Source: Candidatus Gastranaerophilales bacterium (GTDB lineage: Bacteria > Bacillota > Clostridia > Lachnospirales > Lachnospiraceae). Taken from it: DNA of 41,107 nucleotides. Below, one piece after another: positions 1-9,682 of this stretch. The notes under the pieces are model-generated. The model was not told where the DNA came from. It saw only the letters and a program-made list of their open reading frames with translations, and did no database searches. Position numbers and translations under genes: made by a program. The stretch is taken from positions 1 to 41,107 of the forward strand of contig JAMPHU010000024.1 of assembly GCA_023663225.1 (NCBI GenBank). The letters run 5' to 3'. Every line of letters begins with the position of its first letter. Position 1 is the first letter of the stretch.

Positions 1-2
1 TC

Positions 3-239
3 AGTACACAGGAAAAAGAAGTTTTGGTTCGGGAAGAACCATTGGTTTTTTATTCGGACGGGGATAATATCTTTTATGTCCCAAAGAGAGAATCCGTGAT
101 TTATGAGTTGGAGGCTGAAGGGGGCAATCCAAAGGAGGTAGGAACAAAAAAATCTGCGCTTATTTATCCGTTTTCATCTTATGAGTACATCTTCGTGCCG
201 GATATGGAGTCGGGAGGAGTGGTGGAATATATGAAATGA
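3..239 (+). CDS. C-terminal part of an unknown protein, cut by the left edge
   Basis: The reading frame is open from the first bases of the window to a TGA at 237-239, so only the last 78 or so residues are visible and the start lies outside. A TTG at 24 could serve as a start but has no ribosome binding site, so I treat the ORF as 5'-truncated. The fragment is rich in aromatic and beta-branched residues (FYSDGDNIFYVPKRE, VIYELEAEGGNPKEV). This resembles the blades of beta-propeller proteins such as the DUF5050 type, but the similarity is weak. No catalytic motif is visible. Function unknown. Confidence 0.5.
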   Translation, partial: STQEKEVLVREEPLVFYSDGDNIFYVPKRESVIYELEAEGGNPKEVGTKKSALIYPFSSYEYIFVPDMESGGVVEYMK

Positions 240-704
240 GAAATCAAGCAAGTGTGTTCTGAATACTGAAATACAATCAAAATGCGGGTTATGAAACATA
301 TGGAGACCCTTGCCTGCGCCGATATGGAGGCAGTGAGTGGTAAAATATCTGAAAGAGGAAAGGAAGGACAGAGATGAACGATAAAAAAATAGATGAGGTT
401 TTGCGACAGGTCTTGGTAGCTGACAAAGAGCCGGAAAGAAAACTTAATGAGGCAATTTTATGTAGAGTAGAAAAAATGGCAAGAAAAAGGAAACCAATGT
501 GTTCTAAATGATAAGGGATAATCTTTTCAGCCGGGTGTCCTTGTTGGAATCGTGTGCTAGAAACAGTCTACCTTGTAATTGATGAGCGTTAGAAGAGCGG
601 AAAAACGTTTATCATCACATCAAATCTCTCTTTGTAGTAATTACAGGGTGGATAAAGGCAGGGAAAATATGAAGAACGCTGCGAGCATTTTAAGGAAATG
701 AAAT
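240..704 (+). other. Gene-poor stretch with small decayed ORFs
   Basis: No convincing intact gene was found between the left-edge ORF and the terminator at 705-750. The stretch holds a roughly 31-codon ORF (ATG 282 to TGA 375-377), a 45-codon ORF at 374-511 (listed separately) and a 10-codon ORF at 669-701. The stop of the first overlaps the start of the second as ATGA, a coupling style common in sigma/anti-sigma gene pairs. The stretch looks like the residue of a lost regulatory pair, but this is inference. Confidence 0.35.
374..511 (+). pseudogene. Short remnant resembling an anti-sigma factor N-terminus
   Basis: ATG at 374 follows a good Shine-Dalgarno region (AGGAAAGGAAGGACAG) and opens a 45-residue ORF ending at TGA 509-511. 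The protein starts MNDKKIDEVLRQVL and continues with a charged helix and a basic tail ending in KMARKRKPM. A short acidic/basic N-terminal helix with such a basic stretch is typical of the cytoplasmic part of clostridial membrane anti-sigma factors, which continue into a membrane segment. Here the frame stops instead, and I found no membrane segment downstream. It may be a truncated pseudogene or simply a small ORF. The family assignment is a guess from composition. Confidence 0.35.
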
Positions 705-750
705 AAAGCAGGGAAATAACTGATTGTTCAGAAAGTTTCCCTGCTTTTTT
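705..750. terminator. Rho-independent terminator, possibly bidirectional
   Basis: GCAGGGAAA (708-716) pairs perfectly with TTTCCCTGC (736-744), and six Ts follow at 745-750 on the plus strand. Flanking AAA/TTT can extend the stem. On the minus strand the hairpin is followed by TTTATTTCATTT, so it may also end the hflKC transcript, whose last gene stops at 819. Confidence 0.75.
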
Positions 751-818
751 GCAGCATTTTAATAGTAACTTATGGATATGGTGTTGGCTTCCCTAAATTG
801 CTGATAAGTGTAGTAGAG

Positions 819-1688
819 TTATCTGCCATAAAAAATCTGAGCGATAGGAGAGTCGGGAGACAATATGACAGTCTTGTCATCTCCTTGCATGGAGGCCTTT
901 AGGGCGTCCAGACTTCTGACGAAGGAATAGAAATCCTGTCGGCTCTCATCGGCGTAGGCTTCCGAAAGGATCCGCATGTATTCGGCCTCGCCCTCTGCGA
1001 TCAGAATAGCGGCTTCTTTATCGGCGTTGGAGAGGAGGATGGTCACTTCCTGATCTGTGCTATTGCGGATCATCTGCGCCTCGGAACTGCCCTCTGCGGT
1101 ATAGGTGGCGGCGATGTTGTCGCGTTCAGAGATCATGCGCTCGTAGACGGCGGCTTTGTTGTCGCTGGGGAGATCTAATTGTTTGGTCTCAAAGGCCAGA
1201 AGCTCGATGCCGTACTGATCCAGCGTGTTTCCGATATTGGTGATAATGGCTTGGGACAGGGCGCCGTTTCTGCCGGAGATCACATCATCCTGCGTGGTGC
1301 TGCTGATGATATTTTTGGTGGAATTGTACACAATGGTATCCAACCTGCTCTCCGCATTGGTGATGGAAGAGTTGAGGGTCTGAGCGAATTTCAGGGGATC
1401 TGTGATGTGCCAGAGAATATAGCTGTCACAGATCATCGTTTTTTTGTCGCTGGTAATGACATCCGAAGGGGACAGATCATATAAAAGGATGTCTTTGGGC
1501 AGGGTGTCCACGCTTTGGATAAAGGGAATCTTAAAACTGATTCCGGCGGTATCCACGACATAGTATACTTTTCCAAACTGCCGTATCAGGCTGTATTCAT
1601 TTTCGTTGGTGATCACGATACTGGACGCGCCGACCACGAGGACGACAAACAGTAGCATGATCAAAATCACTTTGCGAAATGTTTTCAT
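819..1688 (-). CDS. hflC: HflC, SPFH/band-7 membrane protease modulator
   Basis: This 289-residue protein has one N-terminal membrane segment (about residues 7-27) followed by an SPFH/band-7 domain. Features include the FGKVYYVVDTAGISFKIPF strand region and a long Ala/Glu-rich helical stretch (EAAILIAEGEAEYMRIL) typical of the stomatin-like coiled coil. In bacteria HflC forms a membrane cage with HflK around the FtsH protease and modulates its activity; no ftsH lies in this window. The gene follows hflK by 12 bases, and its ATG has a GGAGG ribosome binding site (minus strand, near 1693-1698), so the two are co-transcribed. Length is slightly under that of the E. coli protein. Confidence 0.9.
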   Translation of the reverse strand: MKTFRKVILIMLLFVVLVVGASSIVITNENEYSLIRQFGKVYYVVDTAGISFKIPFIQSVDTLPKDILLYDLSPSDVITSDKKTMICDSYILWHITDPLKFAQTLNSSITNAESRLDTIVYNSTKNIISSTTQDDVISGRNGALSQAIITNIGNTLDQYGIELLAFETKQLDLPSDNKAAVYERMISERDNIAATYTAEGSSEAQMIRNSTDQEVTILLSNADKEAAILIAEGEAEYMRILSEAYADESRQDFYSFVRSLDALKASMQGDDKTVILSPDSPIAQIFYGR

Positions 1689-1700
1689 AATGGCGCCTCC

Positions 1701-2756
1701 TTATTCGTTGGTCGAGTCATTCTCGCCCGCACTATTTTCGTTTCTATTGTTATCGGTGTCAGAGCTGCCGCTGCCGGTAAAGGGTTCGATGGGGTAGATC
1801 GTCTGCATGTTTCCGCCAGGGCTTTCGATAATCACCTTTAGATCAGGCAGTACTTCTTCCATGGCCTCATAGAACATGCGCTCTTTGGTGACGGTAGAAT
1901 TTTTAATGTATTCCTCGTACATGGAATTGAAACGGGCAACCTGTGCGGTCGCTTCATTGATCCGCTCCGTCATCTGTGCTTCCGCCGCTTTGACGATACC
2001 GTCCGCCTGCGCCTGCGCCAAGGGAATCTGTTCGTTGCGGTACTTGTTGGCATTGTTTATGGCGGTTTCCTTGCCCTGCTTGGCGCTCTCTACTGCCATA
2101 AAGGCTTCCATGACTTCCGCGGTGGGAGGTTCCGAGTCCTGAATGGAGATGTTGACCAGTTGGACGCCGATATCCTGCGTGTCCAGTTTTTCCATGATCA
2201 TTTCTTTGATAGTGGCCTGGATCTCGTTTTTACCGGTAGTCAGCACATCGTCCACAGGGTAGCTGCCGATCACGGTACGAATACAGCTTTGGCTGATATT
2301 ATACAGAATTTCAGCCGGTTCTCTGGAGGCGTAAAGCGCTTTCACGGGATCGCTGTAGCGGTATTCCACGAAGAAGTCTACATTGACGAAATTGTAGTCC
2401 GAAGTGATCATAAGGGAATCGTTGGACAGGGACTCATTGGAGTCTGTGCTGTATCCGATGGCGAAACCCTGTATGGTGGTGTTGACTTTCCTCACCTGCT
2501 GGATAAAGGGGATTTTGAAGTGCAGTCCGGGTTCGGTCACAGCCTGCGCCCGCCCTAACGTGATCAGTACAGCCTGTTCCTGTTCTTTGATCTGGTAGGT
2601 GGAATTAAAAGCAAGCACAAGGACAATCATCACAAGACAGATGATGCCGATGCTTTTGCCGGCTGAAAAAGACCCTTTGGGAGAACCTTGAGAAGCCTCG
2701 CTATCCATGGTAGTAAAACCGTTTCGACGGTTTCGGGCAGAATCTTTTCTAAACAT
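1701..2756 (-). CDS. hflK: HflK, SPFH/band-7 membrane protease modulator
   Basis: The protein has 351 residues: a polar N-terminus, a membrane segment at about 34-51, then an SPFH domain with the TEPGLHFKIPFIQQV signature around residue 80. The second half is a helical region rich in Ala/Gln/Glu (QADGIVKAAEAQMTERINEA), ending in a low-complexity acidic/Asn-rich tail. It should assemble with HflC into the FtsH-regulating complex. The ATG at 2754-2756 is preceded by AAGGAGTT on the minus strand. It is the first gene of the hflK-hflC operon, with a well-placed promoter at 2806-2834. Confidence 0.9.
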   Translation of the reverse strand: MFRKDSARNRRNGFTTMDSEASQGSPKGSFSAGKSIGIICLVMIVLVLAFNSTYQIKEQEQAVLITLGRAQAVTEPGLHFKIPFIQQVRKVNTTIQGFAIGYSTDSNESLSNDSLMITSDYNFVNVDFFVEYRYSDPVKALYASREPAEILYNISQSCIRTVIGSYPVDDVLTTGKNEIQATIKEMIMEKLDTQDIGVQLVNISIQDSEPPTAEVMEAFMAVESAKQGKETAINNANKYRNEQIPLAQAQADGIVKAAEAQMTERINEATAQVARFNSMYEEYIKNSTVTKERMFYEAMEEVLPDLKVIIESPGGNMQTIYPIEPFTGSGSSDTDNNRNENSAGENDSTNE

Positions 2757-2805
2757 AGGGAACTCCTTTCCATCCGTGTCGGACGAGAGATGATATCATG
2801 TTTTT

Positions 2806-2834
2806 ATTGTACTAAATGCGGATGGAAGAAACAA
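2806..2834 (-). promoter_or_regulatory. Sigma-A-type promoter for hflKC
   Basis: Read on the minus strand: a TTGTTT -35 (2829-2834), a 17-base spacer, and a TACAAT -10 (2806-2811). It lies about 50 bases upstream of the hflK ATG with no other gene between. Confidence 0.7.
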
Positions 2835-2884
2835 TTAAAAAAGGATAAAAACAAATGAAAAAAAGAATGTGCGGATAAAAATAG

Positions 2885-2913
2885 TTGCGAGAACCGTAAA
2901 AAAGTACTACTAT
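2885..2913 (+). promoter_or_regulatory. Sigma-A-type promoter for the deacetylase-glpK segment
   Basis: TTGCGA (2885-2890), a 17-base spacer, TACTAT (2908-2913). It is divergent from the hflKC promoter and about 50 bases upstream of the deacetylase start. The block TTGCGAGAA-N2-GTAAAAA is shared with the fapA promoter near 37002. Confidence 0.55.
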
Positions 2914-2961
2914 TATAGGGAAAGTAAATAATTGGCGCCCAGGGCGCAGAATGGAGCAAAG

Positions 2962-3798
2962 ATGAAGGTATATATTTGTTTTCCGGAGGGAAAAGCAAAG
3001 GCTCTGACGATGAGCTATGACGACGGCAAAATAGAGGATGTCCGGCTGCTGGAGATTTTTAACAAATACGGGATCAAGGGAACATTCAACATAAATTATG
3101 GCATTATGTTACATGAGACGCCCGGGCAGAAGCATCCCCGCATTTTGAAGGAACAGGTGAAGGAGCTTTATGCGGGGCATGAGATTGCCACCCATACCAT
3201 GACGCATCCTACGATCGAGCGCTGTCCCCTCACGGAGGTCGCGGCGGAGATTTTGGAGGACAGAAAGGGATTGGAGAAACTGACCGGAGGATTGGTGCGA
3301 GGGCACGCTTATCCCAACGGTTCTTACAGCAAGGAGATCAAGCAGCTCTTTCATCAGCTTGGGATCGCATATGCTCGTGTGGTGGAGACGGTTCCGGACT
3401 TTGCGCTGCCCAGAGATCCTATGGAGTGGCATCCCACCTGTCATCATAACGATCCGGATTTGATGAAACACGCGGAATTTTTTGCAAATTTCCAGAAAAC
3501 ACAATATTTGAAGTTGATGTATGTGTGGGGACACAGCTATGAATTTGCAGATCGGGACAACTGGGAAGTGATCGAGGAGTTCTGTAAATATATGGGCGGC
3601 AGAGAGGATATCTGGTATGCGACCAACATTGAGATCATCGATTACATGGAGGCCGCGCACAGTCTGAAGTTCACGGCGGACAATGAATCGGTCTACAATC
3701 CGAACGCCATCAGTGTATGGCTGCAATTAAACGGCAAAAAATGCGTGGAGATTCCGGGCGGAGCTTTTGTGAATCTCAACACATTGTTGGAACAGTAG
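2962..3798 (+). CDS. Polysaccharide deacetylase family protein (cytoplasmic type)
   Basis: This is a 278-residue NodB/carbohydrate esterase 4-like protein that would remove acetyl groups from an N-acetylated sugar. Metal- and substrate-binding motifs are present: SYDDG (Asp20, Asp21), HTMTH (His78, His82, the zinc-binding HxxxH pair) and RGHAYPNG (about 113-120), equivalent to the family's RxPYG motif. There is no signal peptide or membrane segment, unlike peptidoglycan deacetylases, so it probably acts on a soluble substrate inside the cell. I chose ATG 2962 because GGAG lies 5-8 bases upstream; a TTG at 2932 in the same frame has no such site. It is followed 48 bases later by glpK. Confidence 0.8.
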   Translation: MKVYICFPEGKAKALTMSYDDGKIEDVRLLEIFNKYGIKGTFNINYGIMLHETPGQKHPRILKEQVKELYAGHEIATHTMTHPTIERCPLTEVAAEILEDRKGLEKLTGGLVRGHAYPNGSYSKEIKQLFHQLGIAYARVVETVPDFALPRDPMEWHPTCHHNDPDLMKHAEFFANFQKTQYLKLMYVWGHSYEFADRDNWEVIEEFCKYMGGREDIWYATNIEIIDYMEAAHSLKFTADNESVYNPNAISVWLQLNGKKCVEIPGGAFVNLNTLLEQ

Positions 3799-5343
<1,545 letters not shown>

Positions 5344-5426
5344 CGAAAAAGCGCGAAACGCTCAGAAAGCAAATGGAGAGATTAAGAGATTGAGATTAAG
5401 ATAGAGATAGAGGGAAGGTTTGTATT

Positions 5427-6611
5427 ATGCTTGTTCAAAAGTATAAAGATATGCTGTCGGGCAAATCTGTGATAAGGCAGTTGTCGGAGTTTGCCACGGC
5501 GAGAGGGCAGGAGATCGGTTATGAGAATGTGTTTGACTATAGTCTGGGGAATCCGTCTGTGCCGGTTCCACAGGAATTTACAGATGAGATGGTGAGGCTT
5601 TTGACAGAAGAGGATTCCGTGGCGCTGCATGGTTACAGTCCCACGCTGGGCATCCCCGCCGTCAGGGATGCGATCGCCGCATCCTTAGAAAAACGGTATG
5701 GGATTCCCTACCGCAGGGAGCATATTTTTATGGCGTCCGGTGCGGCAGGAGCGTTGTCACATGCCTTTCGTCTGGTGACGGAGCCTGGCGATGAGATTAT
5801 CTGCTTTGCTCCCTTTTTTCCGGAATATCATCCCTATGTAGATTTGACGGGAGCCTCGTTGAAAGTGGTACCTCCTGATACGGAGAGTTTTCAGATCAAT
5901 TTTGAGGCTTTTGTGGAGATGCTGACAGAGAAGGTGATGGCGGTGTTGATCAACACCCCGAACAATCCTTCGGGAGTGGTGTATTCTGCAGCCACCCTAC
6001 AGAGGCTTGCGGATATCCTTCGTGAGAAGTCCGCACAGTACGGACATGTGATCTACCTGATCTCCGATGAGCCGTACAGGGAGATTGTTTTTGAAGGGGT
6101 GGACGCCCCCTGTGTGTCCCGCTTCTATGACCATACGATCATGTGTTATTCCTTCTCGAAATCTTTGTCGCTTCCCGGGGAGAGGATCGGTTATGTGGCG
6201 GTTCATCCTGCATGCGAAGGTGCGGAATATATGGTAAATATGTGTGGGCAGATCTCCCGCGGCATTGGACATAACTGTCCGCCGTCCATCATCCAGTTGG
6301 CGGTGTCTAAAGTGCTGGACCGCACGGCGGATCTGCGGGTTTATGAGAGGAATATGAAGCTGATCTACGAGGAGCTGATAGCTTTGGGGTTCACTTGTGT
6401 AAAGCCGGGGGGAACCTTCTATATCTTCCCCAAAGCTTTGGAGGAAGATGCCAAGGTATTCAGTGAGAAGGCGAAAAAATATGATCTGGTGTTGGTGCCG
6501 GGGGATACCTTTGGCGCGCCCGGATATTTCCGCATGGCATACTGTATTAGCACCGAAAAGGTGGAACGGTCGTTGGAGGCTCTTCGGAAATTCGTGCGGG
6601 AGACCTATTAA
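5427..6611 (+). CDS. PLP-dependent class I/II aminotransferase
   Basis: A 394-residue fold-type I aminotransferase of the AspC-like group. The PLP lysine is Lys245 in SFSKSLSLPGERIGY. Other family marks are NTPNNPSG (cofactor binding Asn), SDEPYREI (Asp/Tyr), and FRMAYC near the C-terminus, where the Arg binds the substrate carboxylate. It should transfer an amino group between an amino acid and a 2-oxo acid; the substrate cannot be read from sequence. ATG 5427 follows a GGGAAGG site. It is separated from glpK by 83 bases of purine-rich low-complexity DNA and from the patatin gene by 26 bases. Confidence 0.9.
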   Translation: MLVQKYKDMLSGKSVIRQLSEFATARGQEIGYENVFDYSLGNPSVPVPQEFTDEMVRLLTEEDSVALHGYSPTLGIPAVRDAIAASLEKRYGIPYRREHIFMASGAAGALSHAFRLVTEPGDEIICFAPFFPEYHPYVDLTGASLKVVPPDTESFQINFEAFVEMLTEKVMAVLINTPNNPSGVVYSAATLQRLADILREKSAQYGHVIYLISDEPYREIVFEGVDAPCVSRFYDHTIMCYSFSKSLSLPGERIGYVAVHPACEGAEYMVNMCGQISRGIGHNCPPSIIQLAVSKVLDRTADLRVYERNMKLIYEELIALGFTCVKPGGTFYIFPKALEEDAKVFSEKAKKYDLVLVPGDTFGAPGYFRMAYCISTEKVERSLEALRKFVRETY

Positions 6612-6637
6612 AGGAAATAGAAAAGAGGGATAGGTTG

Positions 6638-7522
6638 ATGTATCAGGCTGGACTTGTTTTGGAAGGCGGGGCTATGAAGGGGGTTTATACCGCCGGCGTA
6701 CTGGATCTTTTTTTGGATAAGGGGATTTGGTTCTCCAGTGTCTATGGTGTTTCGGCGGGAGCGTGTCATATGTGCAGTTATCTGTCGGGGCAGCGGGGAA
6801 GGGCGCTGGATGTGGCCATTGATTACCTGGATACGGATCACTATTGCGGTGTCAAGAGTCTTGTGTCCACGGGGGATTTCTTCAATGTAAATATGTGCTA
6901 TCATCTGATACCGGAATATCTGTGGCCTTATGATTATGCGGCGTACGATCGATATGAAGGCAAGGCCTACAGTGTGGTGACGGATATTGTGACCGGCAGA
7001 CCGGTGTATTTTCGTATGCGGGATATGAAGGCGGACATCGACAAACTGCGCGCCTCTGCGTCTATGCCGTTGGTTGCCAGGAATGTGAAGATAGACGGAG
7101 GCTATTATTTGGACGGAGGTATCAGTGACGCCATTCCGCTGCAAAAATCCGTTATGGATGGCAATTTGCGGAATGTTGTGGTTATGACCAAAGAAGTGGG
7201 TTATGTGAGAAAGCCGGAGTCTTCTTTTAAGATGTCACTCATAAAGGCGCGTTATCTCAAATATCCTAAAGTGTATGAGCTGATGGAGGAGAGACATCTT
7301 CGTTACAATGAGACGCTGGATTATATAAAAAGGCAGCAGGTCAATGGTCAGGCATTTGTGATCAGGCCAGGAAAACCCGGAAATGTGGGGCGTATTGAGC
7401 GGGATAAAGAAAAACTTATGGCTTTGTATGAGGAAGGGTATCAAGACGCAGAGAATTGTTATGAGGATCTGATCGCGTACCTGGAGCAGGGAAAACCGCA
7501 GAAAGGAAAGAGTGATGATTGA
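6638..7522 (+). CDS. Patatin-like phospholipase family protein
   Basis: A 294-residue patatin-type lipid acyl hydrolase with a Ser-Asp dyad. The oxyanion motif is EGGAMKG (residues 9-15), the nucleophile is Ser39 in GVSAG, and the Asp is Asp159 in the DGG of LDGGISDAIPL. This composition matches the bacterial patatin/YjjU-type group, soluble enzymes thought to act on phospholipid acyl chains. ATG 6638 is preferred to TTG 6635, which sits directly against it. Its last eight bases overlap the start of uppP, indicating translational coupling and hinting at a shared role in envelope lipid turnover. Confidence 0.85.
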   Translation: MYQAGLVLEGGAMKGVYTAGVLDLFLDKGIWFSSVYGVSAGACHMCSYLSGQRGRALDVAIDYLDTDHYCGVKSLVSTGDFFNVNMCYHLIPEYLWPYDYAAYDRYEGKAYSVVTDIVTGRPVYFRMRDMKADIDKLRASASMPLVARNVKIDGGYYLDGGISDAIPLQKSVMDGNLRNVVVMTKEVGYVRKPESSFKMSLIKARYLKYPKVYELMEERHLRYNETLDYIKRQQVNGQAFVIRPGKPGNVGRIERDKEKLMALYEEGYQDAENCYEDLIAYLEQGKPQKGKSDD

Positions 7523-8366
7523 ATTTATCAAGGCGATTGTTTATGGAATTGTGGAAGGTGTCACGGAGTGGCTGCCGATCAGCAGCACCGGACACCTGAT
7601 CCTGGTGGAGCAGTTGATACCTTTTGACGGGACCAGCGAGAATTTTTTTGATATGTTTGACGTGGTCATTCAACTGGGAGCGATCTTGGCGGTAGTGGTG
7701 CTGTTCTGGAACCAAATATGGCCTTTTGCGCTGACAGGAAAAGAGCGCCGTAAGAATAAAGGGCCGGTGTCCTGGATCAAGATGGATATCATGCAGTTGT
7801 GGTTTAAGATATTGGTGTCCTGTGTGCCGGCGGCTGTGATCGGCGTGTTGTTTGACGATGTGTTTGACGCGCTGTTCTACAATTATTTCTGTGTGGCGAT
7901 GGCACTGGTGGTATTTGGCATTGCGTTTATCATTATCGAGAATTGGAACAAAGGGCGGCAGCCAAAGATCACGGCGCTGGCTGAGATCACCTATCAGACG
8001 GCGTTGATGATCGGCGTGTTTCAGTTGATCGCCGCGATCTTTCCGGGGACTTCCCGATCCGGTGCGACCATTGTGGGGGCGCTGCTCATCGGCGTATCCA
8101 GGACAGTGGCGGCGGAATACACCTTTTTTTTGGCGATTCCCGTGATGTTTGGGGCGAGCCTGCTCAAGCTGGTAAAGTTTGGTTTTGCTTTTGAAGGGTC
8201 GGAGCTGGCGCTTCTGGCGGTAGGAACGATCGTATCGTTTGTTGTGTCATTGTTTGTGCTGCGGTTTTTGATGAGTTATATCAAAAAGCATGATTTCAAG
8301 GTCTTTGGCTGGTATCGCATTGTGCTGGGGCTTATTGTGATCGGTTTTTCTATATGGGCAGCATAG
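7515..8366 (+). CDS. uppP: Undecaprenyl-diphosphatase UppP (BacA)
   Basis: A 283-residue polytopic membrane protein that dephosphorylates undecaprenyl pyrophosphate, recycling the lipid carrier for peptidoglycan and other wall polymers; overproduction in other species gives bacitracin resistance. Both family signatures are present: EGVTEWLPISSTGH (about residues 14-27) with its catalytic Glu and Ser, and PGTSRSGAT (from residue 177) with its Arg. About seven or eight hydrophobic segments are visible. The start ATG 7515 overlaps the patatin gene by 8 bases, with GAAAGGAAAG upstream. The next gene begins 19 bases after its stop. Confidence 0.95.
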   Translation: MIEFIKAIVYGIVEGVTEWLPISSTGHLILVEQLIPFDGTSENFFDMFDVVIQLGAILAVVVLFWNQIWPFALTGKERRKNKGPVSWIKMDIMQLWFKILVSCVPAAVIGVLFDDVFDALFYNYFCVAMALVVFGIAFIIIENWNKGRQPKITALAEITYQTALMIGVFQLIAAIFPGTSRSGATIVGALLIGVSRTVAAEYTFFLAIPVMFGASLLKLVKFGFAFEGSELALLAVGTIVSFVVSLFVLRFLMSYIKKHDFKVFGWYRIVLGLIVIGFSIWAA

Positions 8367-8385
8367 TCGGCCAAAAAGGAGGAGT

Positions 8386-9552
8386 ATGGACAAAATACGT
8401 GTTGGAGTGATTGGTGTAGGCAACATGGGGAGTAAGTACGCGCAGTTGATCGCGGACGGCAGCGTGGAGGGAATGGAGCTGGCCGCCCTGACCAGGGTGC
8501 GCGGAGAGTATAGAGAGCGGCTAAAGGCGGCGTTGGATGGCGGGCTGCCGTTGTACGATTCGGCGGATGCGCTGTTTGAGGCGGTAGAGAGCGGGCAGCT
8601 TTCTTTGGATGCGGTGGTGGTGGCAACGCCCCATTACGCCCATGAGGAACAGGTGGTGCGCGCTTTTGAAAACCTCTTGCATGTGTTGTGCGACAAACCC
8701 GCGGGAGTGTACAGCAGACAGGCCAGGCAAATTTCTGAGGCGCTTAAACAGGCAGATGGCGATTTGGTCTATGCCATGGTGTTTAACCAGAGGACGAACC
8801 CACTTTATGGGCGTATGAAAGAAATTGTGGAAAGTGGACGCTATGGGCGCATGAAGCGCGTCAACTGGGTGGTGACAGACTGGTATCGCCCTGATTTTTA
8901 TTATGCTTCCAGCGCGTGGCGGGCGACCTGGGATCAGGATGGAGGAGGCACATTGTTGAACCAGTGTCCACACAATTTGGATCTATTACAGTGGATCTGC
9001 GGCGTTCCGGCCAGAGTGCAGGGTTTTTGTCACGAAGGCAAGTATCATCCCATTCAGGTGGAGGACGATGTGACAGCGTATTTGGAATGGGATAACGGCG
9101 CGACAGGTGTTTTTATAGCTTCCACCGGGGAGGCTGCGGGTGTGAATCGGCTGGAGATTTCTTTGGAAGAGGCGTTGTTGGTCTGCGAGGGCGGAGAACT
9201 TCGCGTGTGCGAGATATCAAAAGAGTTGGGGATGCCGGAAGCAGAATACCGTAGGACGGCTACGGAATCTTTTCGAAAGATAAACGGCGCATGGCACAGA
9301 GAAGACTGTGGCAGAGAGGACGCACCTTATCTGAAAGTGCTGCAGGGTTTTGCGGATGCGATACGCAAAAAAGGAGAGCCTGTGGCATGGGGAGAGGAAG
9401 GCAGATACAGTTTGTATCTGTCCAATGCTATTTATCTCTCATCCTGGCAGCGGAGGATGATTGAGCTGCCAAAACCCGAATCTGCGGAGGAATTGCAGTT
9501 TGAAAAAGCCTTTGAGGAAGGTCTGCGGGAGCGAATTAAACACTATTCCTAA
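8386..9552 (+). CDS. Gfo/Idh/MocA family oxidoreductase
   Basis: A 388-residue NAD(P)-dependent sugar or inositol-type dehydrogenase. The N-terminal Rossmann fold starts with VGVIGVGNMG (residues 6-15). The usual EKP motif appears as DKP (Asp103-Lys104-Pro105), and the C-terminal domain has the conserved His in HNLDLLQW (His196). The family oxidises or reduces a hydroxyl on a sugar, cyclitol or related compound; the substrate here is unknown. ATG 8386 has an AAGGAGGAGT site and lies 19 bases after uppP, so it is probably the last gene of the same operon. A promoter for the next gene follows it directly. Confidence 0.88.
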   Translation: MDKIRVGVIGVGNMGSKYAQLIADGSVEGMELAALTRVRGEYRERLKAALDGGLPLYDSADALFEAVESGQLSLDAVVVATPHYAHEEQVVRAFENLLHVLCDKPAGVYSRQARQISEALKQADGDLVYAMVFNQRTNPLYGRMKEIVESGRYGRMKRVNWVVTDWYRPDFYYASSAWRATWDQDGGGTLLNQCPHNLDLLQWICGVPARVQGFCHEGKYHPIQVEDDVTAYLEWDNGATGVFIASTGEAAGVNRLEISLEEALLVCEGGELRVCEISKELGMPEAEYRRTATESFRKINGAWHREDCGREDAPYLKVLQGFADAIRKKGEPVAWGEEGRYSLYLSNAIYLSSWQRRMIELPKPESAEELQFEKAFEEGLRERIKHYS

Positions 9553-9571
9553 AACTATTCGCAGTTTTGAG

Positions 9572-9600
9572 TTGACATTTGGCGAAAAATAGAATAAACT
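9572..9600 (+). promoter_or_regulatory. Sigma-A-type promoter for the DUF6465 gene
   Basis: A perfect TTGACA -35 (9572-9577), a 17-base spacer and TAAACT -10 (9595-9600) in the 130-base gap before the next gene. This leaves a leader of about 75 bases, in which the 10-mer GCAATGAAAG is repeated in tandem (9648-9667). Confidence 0.7.
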
Positions 9601-9682
9601 AAGCAATATCAAGTAGAAAGCTTGTGAGGAGACAAATTTTATCTATTGCAATGAAAGGCAATGAAAGAAGGGAGAAGTCATC

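Noticed and set aside
9551-9568. AAAACT/AGTTTT hairpin after the Gfo/Idh/MocA gene
   Set aside because: The stem is short and AT-rich and no T-run follows, so termination is unlikely.
9648-9667. Tandem repeat of GCAATGAAAG
   Set aside because: Only two copies of 10 bases in a leader; probably a chance duplication with no evident function.
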